A DNA stretch of 64,000 bases from NCBI RefSeq assembly GCF_900187355.1, contig NZ_LT906451.1:744501-808500 (forward strand), given 5' to 3'. Within the stretch, counting starts at the first letter, position 1, and every line of letters begins with the position of its first letter. A program made the translations under genes and the position numbers. Under the pieces are notes generated by a model, which did not search any database, was not told the DNA's origin, and was given only the letters and a program-made list of their open reading frames with translations. Positions 17,921-26,606 of this stretch are shown here, piece after piece. Origin of the DNA: Legionella lansingensis (GTDB taxonomy: Bacteria > Pseudomonadota > Gammaproteobacteria > Legionellales > Legionellaceae).

Positions 17921-17954
17921 CCCTCTCCCCTTGGGGAGAGGGTAGGGTTAGGGG
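17921..17954. repeat. CTCTCCCC-type palindromic repeat
   Basis: CCCTCTCCCCTTGGGGAGAGGG forms a hairpin (arms 10-11 bp), followed by TAGGGTTAGGGG. Related sequences occur in frame inside tamB (43305-43436) and between recX and alaS (51021-51105). Here it separates two convergent genes and could act as a bidirectional stem-loop. Confidence 0.75.
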
Positions 17955-17971
17955 ATCCAGTCAATCCCGCT

Positions 17972-18634
17972 TTAATCCTCTTTGCGGCATGCCATACCCC
18001 AACACGCTCCCACACAAGCAGAGAGTGCACCAATAAAAAATAAGGCGAAAATAATGAAAGCCGTCCATGCCAAATTACGTGGGGTAACATTTACGTTCAG
18101 ACCGGTACTAGCTGTTTCAGGGGGTGTTTGTACATTTGCCTGTGGTGTTGTTTGATCACTTTGCTGTGGTGCGGCGGCCATTGAGCTTGAAACAACATTG
18201 GCGTAGGCTCCCATATGCTGGCCAACATGACCGGTGAGAATAGCACTCAAGAAAAGCGCAATGCTCCAGGTCATAAAACCATACAAAATCCCAAGATTAC
18301 GTTTAGGACAATATAAACGACCTAAGTATCCAGCTGTATAGCCGGCGACAACTGTTGATGCGATGACACCAATGAGAATGCCAATTAATCCTCCTATGGC
18401 TAAAACTGTTCCGCCCTCTTCATTGAGAGTAAAAGCGCTTAAGCCAATAGCCAGACCAAATAAATTTAGCAAAAAACCAAGACCCACACCGACAATGGCG
18501 CCAGCAAAAATTGCAGTCCAGGAAATACGTTTGAAAGGATGTACTATACAATGATGATGCTCATGAGGAGGAACGCAAGGGTGCTCATGGGGCGGAATGG
18601 TTTGATTCGAAGAAGTAATATTTTCATTAGCCAT
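17972..18634 (-). CDS. Unknown four-helix membrane protein with His-rich N-terminus
   Basis: A 220-residue protein of no family I recognise. The first 35 residues are cytosolic-looking and His/Pro-rich (PPHEHPCVPPHEHHHC), which could bind a metal. Four hydrophobic segments follow at about 37-62, 76-102, 113-136 and 188-212. A Gln/Thr/Pro-rich loop lies between the third and fourth, and the C-terminus has CVGACWGMAC. Gly-rich helices (GAIVGVGLGFLLNLFGLAIGL) look like a small-solute or packing membrane domain. The gene is convergent with the YqjE-like cluster and next to other small membrane-protein genes. Confidence 0.72.
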   Translation of the reverse strand: MANENITSSNQTIPPHEHPCVPPHEHHHCIVHPFKRISWTAIFAGAIVGVGLGFLLNLFGLAIGLSAFTLNEEGGTVLAIGGLIGILIGVIASTVVAGYTAGYLGRLYCPKRNLGILYGFMTWSIALFLSAILTGHVGQHMGAYANVVSSSMAAAPQQSDQTTPQANVQTPPETASTGLNVNVTPRNLAWTAFIIFALFFIGALSACVGACWGMACRKED

Positions 18635-18685
18635 AATAACTATCCTTGTTAAGTGGAAAAAAAGTTAATTAGATGGGTGCCCCTA

Positions 18686-18769
18686 TTAAAAAATATGTGA
18701 AACTAACCATATCAAGATCAAGATACATAAGGGTATGCCCAATAACCAAGCAATAATATATTTTAGCAT
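18686..18769 (-). CDS. 27-residue single-span membrane peptide
   Basis: A very short open reading frame encoding MLKYIIAWLLGIPLCILILI followed by WLVSHIF. It is essentially one transmembrane helix. A strong AAGGAG lies seven bases before the ATG, unusual for a chance frame. It lies between a four-helix membrane protein gene and a DUF3309 gene on the same strand, so it plausibly belongs to that membrane-stress group. No family name can be given. Confidence 0.55.
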   Translation of the reverse strand: MLKYIIAWLLGIPLCILILIWLVSHIF

Positions 18770-18841
18770 TTCTATCTCCTTATAAAAATGCAATTGTTTC
18801 CCTAGTTCCCTAATATTATCTGCCTGGATTAGCTGAATAAG

Positions 18842-19012
18842 CTAGAATAGCGCATGAGCAACCTTAGGTACAAGTAGTAACATTAGTATCAGCAATACAA
18901 GAAGCAGACCTACGATTCCTGAGGGCAAATAGCCCCAGCCTTTACTGTAAGGCCATATGGGTAATACGGCAGCTAGAATAATCACTAAAATGGCTATTTC
19001 TACCAGGCTCAT
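18842..19012 (-). CDS. DUF3309-family small membrane protein
   Basis: A 56-residue protein starting MSLVEIAILVIILAAVLPIW. It has two hydrophobic helices separated by the family hallmark PYSKGWGYLPSGIVGLLLVL. DUF3309 proteins are small inner-membrane proteins of unknown role, often stress-inducible. The start is placed at ATG 19012, with AAGGGA upstream; the longer frame to 19069 adds a non-hydrophobic leader that no relative has. Confidence 0.85.
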   Translation of the reverse strand: MSLVEIAILVIILAAVLPIWPYSKGWGYLPSGIVGLLLVLLILMLLLVPKVAHALF

Positions 19013-19201
19013 TCTTAAAATCCCTTTGCAAATTATGGGCCTATGTTCAGAGTAGTAGATAAGTTTCAATCCTGCAAAACCTTAGGCTCAGATTATGGTC
19101 AAAGCTGATAAACTCCCTACCGCGCATAAACTAAGAAGGATGCAACTATAATTAAATTAACAGAAGAATAATTCAGATATTTCTAAAGGTGTTAACTCAC
19201 A

Positions 19202-20056
19202 ATGACTCAAAGAGTAGAAGTATTCGATGTCTCCCTACGCGATGGCGGCCATCGAACAGATTTTAATTTTCAAGATGAAGTGCTAGAACAGATCTTAACT
19301 GCAGTTGATCGATCAGGCATTGAATATATTGAAATTGGTTATCGTAATGGTCCAATACAAGTCATAAAAAATATTGGGCGAGCAGGTCTATGCCAGCGCG
19401 ATTATCTCCATTTTTGTGCTCCCTTGATAAGGCAAGCCAAGATAGCTGTGATGGTATATCCACGTAATATCGCTATCCTAGATATTAAAGAATTAGAAGC
19501 TTGCGGTGTTACTCTGTTGCGAATTTGTGTTCCTAAAGGTCAATTGGCTGAGGCTGCTGCAATCGCAGCGATTGCTAAACAAACGGGTTTAAAGATCTCA
19601 TTCAATTTCATTAATATGTCCCAGTATGCTGAGAATGAATTGGATAAGATTATAGAAGCAGCTCTGCAATATGCACCAGATATCATCTACTTGGCAGATT
19701 CAAATGGTAGTGTATTGCCTGATAAAATTAGTTCCCTCTATAAAAAATATACCAGTCAATGTAGCCTCCCATTTGGTTTTCATGCACATGATAATTTAGG
19801 TTTGGCGCAAGCAAATGCAATAGCTGCCATTCATGCTGGAGCTACTTACATTGATGCTTCTTTAGGAGGGATGGGGAAAGGAATCGGTAATCTTAGGACG
19901 GAATTTTTTGCTGCTTATCTCCAAGCAACTAAAATAAAGGACTATAATTTGCAAGCCTTGTTGTCAGCATCTAACTATGTGCGTGAGGTTTTAAAAATAG
20001 GACAAGAAGGAATCGAACTGGATGAGTTTAATCGAGCCATTGCAAACGATTTATAA
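19202..20056 (+). CDS. HMG-CoA-lyase-like (DRE-TIM) aldolase
   Basis: A 284-residue TIM-barrel protein of the DRE-TIM metallolyase superfamily, which includes HMG-CoA lyase, homocitrate synthase and 4-hydroxy-2-oxovalerate aldolase. The N-terminal catalytic motif is VSLRDGGHRTDF (Arg-Asp, residues about 13-14). The metal-binding His-x-His is in GFHAHDNLGLAQAN (about 197-199). GGMGKGIGNLRTE near residue 223 matches the aldolase subgroup. It is shorter than HMG-CoA lyase by 15-20 residues. The substrate is not predictable, and no acyl-CoA genes are nearby. Confidence 0.8.
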   Translation: MTQRVEVFDVSLRDGGHRTDFNFQDEVLEQILTAVDRSGIEYIEIGYRNGPIQVIKNIGRAGLCQRDYLHFCAPLIRQAKIAVMVYPRNIAILDIKELEACGVTLLRICVPKGQLAEAAAIAAIAKQTGLKISFNFINMSQYAENELDKIIEAALQYAPDIIYLADSNGSVLPDKISSLYKKYTSQCSLPFGFHAHDNLGLAQANAIAAIHAGATYIDASLGGMGKGIGNLRTEFFAAYLQATKIKDYNLQALLSASNYVREVLKIGQEGIELDEFNRAIANDL

Positions 20057-20058
20057 AT

Positions 20059-20142
20059 GTCTTTGCGAGCGTTAGGGAAGCAATCGAGATCGAGCGTTGA
20101 TTAAAAATCTACTCTGGATTGCTTCACGTCGTTCGCAAAGAC
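20059..20142. repeat. GTCTTTGCGAGC/GCAATC inverted-repeat element
   Basis: The left arm GTCTTTGCGAGC...GAAGCAATC (20059-20085) pairs with the right arm GGATTGCTTC...TTCGCAAAGAC (20116-20142), imperfect over about 27 bp. The arms carry the TTGCGAGC...GCAATC signature common to dispersed repeats of intracellular gamma-proteobacteria and rickettsiae. Only one copy was seen here, right after the aldolase gene; it may also act as a transcription stop. The following 150 bases up to 20290 hold nothing I can interpret. Confidence 0.7.
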
Positions 20143-20290
20143 ACCAATAAAAATTTTTGTCTTGTCCTTCGCAAAGCACCATTATGGATAAGTGCGGAAG
20201 TTGCGCTTGGCTATAGATAATAATTATCAAAATAATATAATCTTTTGATTTTAACTCATATTCTTTTTCAACTATCTTTACTATATATTC

Positions 20291-20439
20291 GATCTTCAAG
20301 TTATTATTGGTAGATTTTTCAGAATATCGAATTACCGTGGCTTGACCACGGTATCCACGGTCAATAAATCACTAGATACCGTGGTCAAGCCACGGTAATT
20401 CGGCTTTACGATTTGCCAAATTAAAAAAACTTGAAGATC
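20291..20439. repeat. Class II palindromic miniature element
   Basis: Outer inverted repeats GATCTTCAAGTT (20291-20302) and AACTTGAAGATC (20428-20439) are perfect over 12 bp. Inside are two core palindromes: ATTACCGTGGCTTGACCACGGTA (from 20330) and its mirror TACCGTGGTCAAGCCACGGTAAT (to 20400). The right side also has GATTTGCCAAATT. The copy at 58015-58163 has the same outer ends and core. It lies just before dps, so it could affect that gene's expression. Confidence 0.8.
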
Positions 20440-20466
20440 ATACATATAAACAAAAAGGAGTATTGT

Positions 20467-20907
20467 ATGGATGACGTAATTAAAAAATTATCAATTTTAA
20501 TGGCAGACACCTATGCTGTTTACCTCAAAACGCAAAATTATCACTGGCATGTTACGGGAGCTAATTTTAAGGCGATGCATGAGCTATTTGAAATGCAATA
20601 TATAGAATTAGCCGAAGCCGTTGATACGATAGCGGAGAGGATTCGTGCCTTAGGTCATCAGACGCCTGCTACGTTTAGAGAATTTGAAAATTTAAAACGA
20701 ATAAAAGATGGTGATGCCAAGAAAAGTGCCAATGAAATGGTCACTGAGCTTGCACATGATCACGATAGCCTCATTAAAGATTTAAATCAAGCCTTGGTTT
20801 TTGCGCAAGAGAAACATGATGAAGGCACAGCCACCTTGCTTGGCGATAGAATCGTAGCTCATGAAAAAGCGCGTTGGATGTTGAATGCTTCACGCGAAAG
20901 GGCTTAG
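20467..20907 (+). CDS. Dps-family DNA-binding ferritin-like protein
   Basis: A 146-residue ferritin-like protein that forms dodecamers, oxidises and stores iron, and shields DNA during starvation or oxidative stress. The ferroxidase signature is present: YHWHVTGANFKAMHELFEMQ (His in HWH) followed by AEAVDTIAERIRALG with the Asp and Glu ligands. Start ATG 20467 is preceded by AAAGGAG. An upstream in-frame ATG at 20431 would add 12 residues and read through the end of the repeat. A short palindrome (TTAGGGAACGTCCCTAA) overlaps the stop codon. Confidence 0.92.
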   Translation: MDDVIKKLSILMADTYAVYLKTQNYHWHVTGANFKAMHELFEMQYIELAEAVDTIAERIRALGHQTPATFREFENLKRIKDGDAKKSANEMVTELAHDHDSLIKDLNQALVFAQEKHDEGTATLLGDRIVAHEKARWMLNASRERA

Positions 20908-21012
20908 GGAACGTCCCTAATTTCATTTCTGTTAGCTATGCAGATGAATTCTTGCAGTCATTCATCTTGCATCGTACTCTAAGATAGTTTCATCTGGATT
21001 TTTTGGTTGGAG

Positions 21013-23145
21013 ATGCAAATATGGATTATAAATGTGATAGAGCTTCTTTTTTCAATTAGTCTTTTTCTAAGTGCGAGTCTCTTATTTGTTATCCAACCCA
21101 TGGCGGCAAAAGCCTTACTTCCGGTCTACGGCGGGACACCGGCCGTGTGGACCATTTGTATGCTTTTTTTTCAATCATTATTATTACTTGCTTATGGCTA
21201 TGCCCATATTGTGAGTCGTGTGCGCAATACCTGGCTTTGGCGTTTATTTCATATTTCTTTAGTGTTGATTACTCTAATTAGTTTACCGGTTGTCTTTACG
21301 CCTTTCTTAAAAGAGGGTTTACCTGAAGTTAGTATTCTCGAGAGCTTGACCTTGCAATTGGGATTGCCTTTATTAGTTATTGGTGCATCAGCCCCTCTTT
21401 TACAATTTGCCTATAGTCAGACAAAAGAAAAAAGAGCAGGGGATCCTTATTTTTTGTATGTAGCAAGTAATATCGGTAGTTTATTGGCCTTGATCGCTTA
21501 CCCTTGGCTAATTGAGCGCTATGTTGGTTTGCACATGCAGTTTTACTATTGGACGATAGGGTATGGTCTTTACGTGCTTTTGCTCCTAGGCATTTTTTTT
21601 AGCATTTCTTATCAACCACATGTTGATGCAAAAGTGGCACAAATAAACTTGTCCTGGTTAAACATTTTCAAATGGGTAAGTTTTAGCTTCATACCGTGTA
21701 GTTTACTGTTAGGAGTGACTTTTTATATTTCTGCTGATATTGCTGCCACCCCGCTGCTTTGGGTTGTGCCTTTAGCCTTATATCTCCTTTCATTTATTAT
21801 CACGTTTGCAAAGCGACCAATGATCCCTAATGCATGGGTTGCACGGCATATTTTATTTTTTACTATATTCCCCATCGTAGGGTTTATTCTCCACACCAAT
21901 ACTGTACCAGTCTGGCAAGTGATTTTCTTTCATTTGTTAACTTTCTTTATGCTTGCTCTTCTATGTCATGGTCGGTTGGTTGCGAGGAGGCCGCCGCCGA
22001 ATCAATTAACCTTGTTTTATTTTTGCTTGGCTTTAGGGGGCGTGTTAGCCGGTGTTTTTAATAGCCTTTTGGCGCCACGGATTTTTATTGGGGCCTATGA
22101 GTATCCAATGGTATTGGCACTAGCACTATTATGTATTCCCTTGCCAAAATTAAAAGGGAGGAATTATATCCCTTTTATTGTATTGGTCTTGCTAATGATT
22201 AATTATCTTTTACCGGGTCATGGTTTTCTCCTCCAAGTAAAGCAATCTCATTTTATTGAGATCGTTGCTTTAATACTCATTCTGCTATGGCCAGGGAGTA
22301 ACATAACGCTTTTTGCAAGCATGAGTATCCTTTTTATTTTTTTATTTTCTCCTTGGTTCCAAAAAACTGAAATTCTAACGCAACAACGAAATTTTTATGG
22401 GGTGAAACATGTGTCCGTTTCGGCAGGAGCACATGTATTAACCAGTCAAAATACGATGCATGGATTCCAACTTCCAGGCTCCGCAGGTCTGGACGGTTCA
22501 GTAGCTTATTATGGTCCAATGATGACGGTGGTTCAGCGTTTGCAGCAAGCAAAGCAACCGTTACGTGCAACTATTATAGGTTTAGGTACTGGAATCATGA
22601 CTTGTCAGTTTCGCAGGGAAGACGTTGTTAAGATTATTGATATCGATGAGCAAGTCATTAATATTGCTACTGATCCACGATTTTTTACCTATCTGAGAGA
22701 TTGCCCAGCAAAGCCTTTGTTGATTAAAGGGGATGGACGCTTGATCTTACAAAATAGCTCGGATACAAAAGTAGATTTATTGGTGGTAGATGCTTTTTCT
22801 TCAGATGCCATTCCTACCCATTTATTGACTTTGGAAGCAGTCAAACTCTATCAGCAAAAAATCACAGCAGACGGTGTCATTCTGGCTCATATTTCAAATC
22901 GTAATTTAAATTTACTGCCCGTCTTAACCACTATTGCCCGTCAACTCGATATGATCATTTTACAAAAACAACAAGCAGAGAATATAAAGGAAAGACAATT
23001 GGCCTCTGAGTGGGTTCTATTAACCATGAATGAAGCTTTTGCCATAAAACTGATGCAACAGGCCGGGTGGAGATTTGTTACTGGAATGAATTATCATTTG
23101 TGGACAGATGATTACTCTAATTTGATCCCTTTGTTGAAGTGGTGA
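21013..23145 (+). CDS. Membrane protein fused to a spermidine-synthase-like domain
   Basis: A protein of about 710 residues. The first ~440 residues are hydrophobic with roughly 10-12 membrane segments, starting LFLSASLLFVIQPMAAKALLPVYGGTP, a motif shared by this family. The C-terminal ~210 residues form a Rossmann fold like spermidine synthase: ATIIGLGTGIMTCQF as the nucleotide-binding loop, then IIDIDEQVINIA, KGDGRLILQ and LLVVDAFSSDAIPTHLLT. Such fusions are widespread but their substrate is unknown. The start is uncertain: ATG 21013 has GGAG directly against it, and a TTG at 21007 is the alternative. A polyamine role is suggested by homology only. Confidence 0.85.
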   Translation: MQIWIINVIELLFSISLFLSASLLFVIQPMAAKALLPVYGGTPAVWTICMLFFQSLLLLAYGYAHIVSRVRNTWLWRLFHISLVLITLISLPVVFTPFLKEGLPEVSILESLTLQLGLPLLVIGASAPLLQFAYSQTKEKRAGDPYFLYVASNIGSLLALIAYPWLIERYVGLHMQFYYWTIGYGLYVLLLLGIFFSISYQPHVDAKVAQINLSWLNIFKWVSFSFIPCSLLLGVTFYISADIAATPLLWVVPLALYLLSFIITFAKRPMIPNAWVARHILFFTIFPIVGFILHTNTVPVWQVIFFHLLTFFMLALLCHGRLVARRPPPNQLTLFYFCLALGGVLAGVFNSLLAPRIFIGAYEYPMVLALALLCIPLPKLKGRNYIPFIVLVLLMINYLLPGHGFLLQVKQSHFIEIVALILILLWPGSNITLFASMSILFIFLFSPWFQKTEILTQQRNFYGVKHVSVSAGAHVLTSQNTMHGFQLPGSAGLDGSVAYYGPMMTVVQRLQQAKQPLRATIIGLGTGIMTCQFRREDVVKIIDIDEQVINIATDPRFFTYLRDCPAKPLLIKGDGRLILQNSSDTKVDLLVVDAFSSDAIPTHLLTLEAVKLYQQKITADGVILAHISNRNLNLLPVLTTIARQLDMIILQKQQAENIKERQLASEWVLLTMNEAFAIKLMQQAGWRFVTGMNYHLWTDDYSNLIPLLKW

Positions 23146-23165
23146 TGATGGTGCACCAGCACTTA

Positions 23166-24269
23166 TTAGGATAACAGAGGTGTTCTCTCATCGTCTTCTT
23201 CTTTGTCTGCGAGATCAACTGTCGCTTGGGCTTCTTTAGCAAATTTTTGCAGCTTGTTTTCAGTGTTGGTACAGGGACGATACCAGAATGAACCCCTATC
23301 TTTAGCAGTGTATCCTAAATATAACAAGCCTAATCCTGTTAGTGCTATTAAAAAATTGACAATAACTTGTTTAGCGCCACGATGAGTTTGAATGATTTCA
23401 GATTGGCTGGCATTCAGTAATATACCACTAATTTCTTCAATTTCATTGGATAAAAAACCATGCGAAGCGGCTTTACACCTCTCGTTAATTGCTAGATAGG
23501 CAGTCTGTTCAAGAGCATTAGCGACATCCTCATAACCATGCTCCTTTAATTCAACGCCTTTTAAACCCAATAACGTATTATTATCGCGGATGACAGCTTC
23601 GCGAGTGTCACAATATCTGAATTTCGAACCTCTTCTGCGTTCAATATAGCGTCCAAAGGCAAAAGTCAACGCATGAGGAGCTAATTTAGTTTCTCTTACT
23701 TCTGCAAACATCTCGTTCAGAAGTGACTTAATCTTTTTTTGCTGGTTTTCCGTTACTTTAAAAATATATGGTGCGTCAAATTCCTCATCTTCTTTGCTCA
23801 ATGAAAGATTAGCTACCAATCTATTGGAGAGAGGAAAAGCAGCAGCGGCTTCCTCTTCGATTCTTTCAGCCAAATGAGGAGACCATTCATCACCTTTAAC
23901 AAGATTATTGAGAGCTGTGGCTAGAAGTATATCTTTGATAGCTTCATGTGAGTTTCCAACGGTTTCCTCTATCTCTCGAAGCTTAGTAAGAACTGCCTTT
24001 TTATAACTTGCATTGCTATGGTCATCCGGCTCTTTTGGCCCTGGGATCCCGTGAAGCTTTTCGGCTACAGTTTTTTTGTAATCCCCAGAAGACTGTTCTA
24101 ATGGGATTTGCTCTATCTTTCCGCGAATTTTCTGAATTTGTTGGATAAGTACCTCGCGAAAAACTTCATTAAACAAGGAGTTGGATAGTTTTTTAATTCT
24201 TTGTGCGGAAGTTTTGGTAGGGTGAATGAGGTAGTTCTCTATTTCGATAAAAATATTGTCGCTCATCAT
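23166..24269 (-). CDS. Unknown protein with C-terminal membrane span and acidic dileucine-like tail
   Basis: A 367-residue protein with no family I recognise. Residues 1-300 are soluble, helical and charged. One clear hydrophobic segment lies near residues 303-321 (VIVNFLIALTGLGLLYLGYTA). The last ~20 residues are acidic (DLADKEEDDERTPLLS). ERTPLL matches the eukaryotic [D/E]xxxL[L/I] sorting motif, and the Glu-rich end fits a Dot/Icm translocation signal. Together these suggest a secreted effector that inserts into host membranes, which is an inference. The gene is convergent with the spermidine-synthase-like gene. Confidence 0.65.
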   Translation of the reverse strand: MMSDNIFIEIENYLIHPTKTSAQRIKKLSNSLFNEVFREVLIQQIQKIRGKIEQIPLEQSSGDYKKTVAEKLHGIPGPKEPDDHSNASYKKAVLTKLREIEETVGNSHEAIKDILLATALNNLVKGDEWSPHLAERIEEEAAAAFPLSNRLVANLSLSKEDEEFDAPYIFKVTENQQKKIKSLLNEMFAEVRETKLAPHALTFAFGRYIERRRGSKFRYCDTREAVIRDNNTLLGLKGVELKEHGYEDVANALEQTAYLAINERCKAASHGFLSNEIEEISGILLNASQSEIIQTHRGAKQVIVNFLIALTGLGLLYLGYTAKDRGSFWYRPCTNTENKLQKFAKEAQATVDLADKEEDDERTPLLS

Positions 24270-24392
24270 TATAACGGCTAAGAAATAATTTCCGATTATA
24301 CGACAATTCGTTTTAAAAATGCATTAATATTGATCATAAATTTTTTGGTTCGACAAAGTGCTCATAAAGAGGATTGGTCATTGATTCGGATC

Positions 24393-24525
24393 TAGGCCCT
24401 GTTGACATTCAATTTTCTTGAAAACCCCTACGTACCGCGGCTTGTCCGCGGTACCCACAAGATCCCTGGATGACGCGGACAAGCCGCGTTACGTAGGCCT
24501 TATAGAGCAATGTCAACACTCCCTA
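24393..24525. repeat. Class III palindromic miniature element
   Basis: The outer inverted repeats contain TGTTGACATT (left, from 24400) and AATGTCAACA (right, to 24518) and extend imperfectly to TAGG/CCTA. Inside are CCTACGTACCGCGGCTTGTCCGCGG and its mirror GCGGACAAGCCGCGTTACGTAGG. The core is the same type as in classes I and II but the ends differ. Its right edge (CTA at 24523) is the complement of the parE stop codon. Confidence 0.75.
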
Positions 24526-26403
24526 AATTTCAGCTAAATTTCCTTTTGTCTCCAGCCAAATTTTACGATCGGAAGCACGTTTCTTTGCTAGCATCATGTC
24601 CATCTGAGCCATTGTTGATTCTTCATCATCAAGAGTAAGTTGAATCAGGCGTCGAGTAGCAGGATCCATGGTGGTTTCACGAAGCTGTATGGGGTTCATT
24701 TCACCCAGCCCCTTAAAGCGTTGGACATTAATCTTGGCTTTACTTGTTTTGCTTAGTCTTGCCACGATTTTTTGCTTTTCATCATCGTCCAATGCGTAAT
24801 ACACTTCTTTGCCTGCATCAATACGATATAAAGGCGGCATGGCAACAAAAACATGCCCGGCCTGTACCAGAGGTTTGAAATGGCGCAAAAATAAGGCACA
24901 CAACAGGGTGGCAATATGAGCACCGTCAGAATCGGCGTCGGCAAGAATACAAAGCTTACCATAGCGTAAGCCAGAAAAGTCTTGAGAGCCTGGATCAACC
25001 CCAATAGCAACAGAAATATCATGAATTTCTTGAGAAGCTAAGACTTCGGAAGATTCAACCTCCCATGCATTTAGGATCTTCCCACGTAAGGGTAATATGG
25101 CTTGGTAATCCTTATTACGTGCTTGTTTTGCAGAGCCTCCGGCTGAATCTCCCTCAACCAGAAATAATTCAGCTTGGCTTAAATCTTGTTGTAGGCAATC
25201 TGCCAGTTTCCCTGGTAGTGCAGGGCCTTGATTGATGCGCTTACGCGCGACTTGTTTCGCTTGTCGCAGACGTTTCTGGGCTCGCTCAATCGCAAGTGCT
25301 GCGATGAGTTCACCTTGACTACGATGTTGATTAAGCCAGAGTGCGAAAGCATCTTTAACCACATTGCCAACGAAACTCGCCATTTGTCGTGAACTGAGGC
25401 GTTCTTTTGTTTGTCCAGCAAACTGTGGCTCCTTCATTTTCACAGACAATACGTACTGACAGGGTTCCCAAATATCCTCAGCGCTTAGCTTTACCCCTCG
25501 TGGTAATAAGTTGCGTAGCTCACAAAACGCAGCTAAGGCATCAAAAAGTCCAGCGCGCAGTCCATTTACATGCGTGCCCCCTTGTGCAGTGGGAATTAAA
25601 TTAACATAACTTTCATTGAAACTCATATTCACTGTAGTTGACCATGCTAAGGCCCAATCAACTGTAGCTTCTTCACTCGCAAATTCACCTGCAAAAGGTT
25701 CATCGGGGAAGTAGTCAGTGGTTAGGGATTGACGTAAATAATCAGACAATCCTTCTTCATAACACCAATGCTCCTCTTCATTCGTGATCTTGTTGATGAA
25801 GGTCATGGCTAAACCAGGGCATAACACCGCTTTTGCCCGAAGCACATGCGTTAAATGTTTTACAGAAATTTTTGTGGTGTCAAAGTATTTCGCATTTGGC
25901 CAAAAGCGAATGAGCGTTCCCGTATCACGTTTTTTAGTAACACCAATCTCATTGAGTTCTTGAAGCTTTTCACCATTGTCAAAAGCCATGCTATATATAA
26001 TGCCATTTCTCTTAATCGTAACTTCAACACGTTCAGATAGCGCATTAACCACAGAAACACCAACGCCGTGTAGTCCACCTGAGAAACGATAATTCTTATC
26101 AGAGAATTTTCCGCCTGCGTGCAAACGGGTCATGATCACTTCTACACCGCTTAATCCAAGTTGAGGGTGCAGATCGACTGGCATGCCACGACCATTATCT
26201 TCGACTTCGATAGAACCATCTTCATGAAGAGTGACAATGATTTGGCTAGCAAAACCGGCAATCACTTCATCGACACTATTATCGATCACTTCCTGAGCCA
26301 AATGGTTAGGTCTGGTAGTATCGGTGTACATACCCGGACGACGTTGAACTGGCTCCAGACCACTTAAGACTTCTATCGCTTCAGCAGTGTAAGTTTCAGA
26401 CAT
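24523..26403 (-). CDS. parE: DNA topoisomerase IV subunit B
   Basis: The 626-residue ATPase subunit of topoisomerase IV, which unlinks daughter chromosomes together with ParC. The GHKL ATPase domain is N-terminal (QEVIDNSVDEVIAG, DNGRGMPVD, GGLHGVGVSVVNALS). The transducer domain follows, then the Toprim domain (EGDSAGGSAKQARNKDYQAILPLRGKILN, DADSDGAHI). The C-terminus has QRFKGLGEMNP. Length is right for ParE and too short for GyrB (about 800), which separates the two. parC is not in the window. The stop codon coincides with the edge of a repeat element. Confidence 0.96.
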   Translation of the reverse strand: MSETYTAEAIEVLSGLEPVQRRPGMYTDTTRPNHLAQEVIDNSVDEVIAGFASQIIVTLHEDGSIEVEDNGRGMPVDLHPQLGLSGVEVIMTRLHAGGKFSDKNYRFSGGLHGVGVSVVNALSERVEVTIKRNGIIYSMAFDNGEKLQELNEIGVTKKRDTGTLIRFWPNAKYFDTTKISVKHLTHVLRAKAVLCPGLAMTFINKITNEEEHWCYEEGLSDYLRQSLTTDYFPDEPFAGEFASEEATVDWALAWSTTVNMSFNESYVNLIPTAQGGTHVNGLRAGLFDALAAFCELRNLLPRGVKLSAEDIWEPCQYVLSVKMKEPQFAGQTKERLSSRQMASFVGNVVKDAFALWLNQHRSQGELIAALAIERAQKRLRQAKQVARKRINQGPALPGKLADCLQQDLSQAELFLVEGDSAGGSAKQARNKDYQAILPLRGKILNAWEVESSEVLASQEIHDISVAIGVDPGSQDFSGLRYGKLCILADADSDGAHIATLLCALFLRHFKPLVQAGHVFVAMPPLYRIDAGKEVYYALDDDEKQKIVARLSKTSKAKINVQRFKGLGEMNPIQLRETTMDPATRRLIQLTLDDEESTMAQMDMMLAKKRASDRKIWLETKGNLAEI

Positions 26404-26471
26404 TGTGTTCTATTACCTATAAAATATACATAGTTTAGCACGAAAGATTTGCTATGGTGTCATCCTGGGCG

Positions 26472-26534
26472 CAATGGTGTTAAGTTAAGGAATTTATACC
26501 GAACGGGGTTAACAAGCTTAACTTAACGCCATTG
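26472..26534. repeat. Core-less class I inverted repeat
   Basis: CAATGGTGTTAAGTTAAG (26472-26489) and CTTAACTTAACGCCATTG (26517-26534) are near-perfect inverted repeats around a 27-base centre. The ends match the class I element termini at 27728 and 63020, but the palindromic core is missing. It lies in the parE-apbC intergenic stretch, where nothing else is evident. Confidence 0.7.
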
Positions 26535-26606
26535 ATATCAGCTCCAGATAACAAGCAATAACCCCCCACTTCTTTTTGTACATGACTATCATCGAGCTGT
26601 CTAGAG

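Noticed and set aside
20072-20299. 75-residue minus-strand frame between the aldolase gene and dps
   Set aside because: Much of it is read from the inverted repeat at 20059-20142, and it has no ribosome-binding site.
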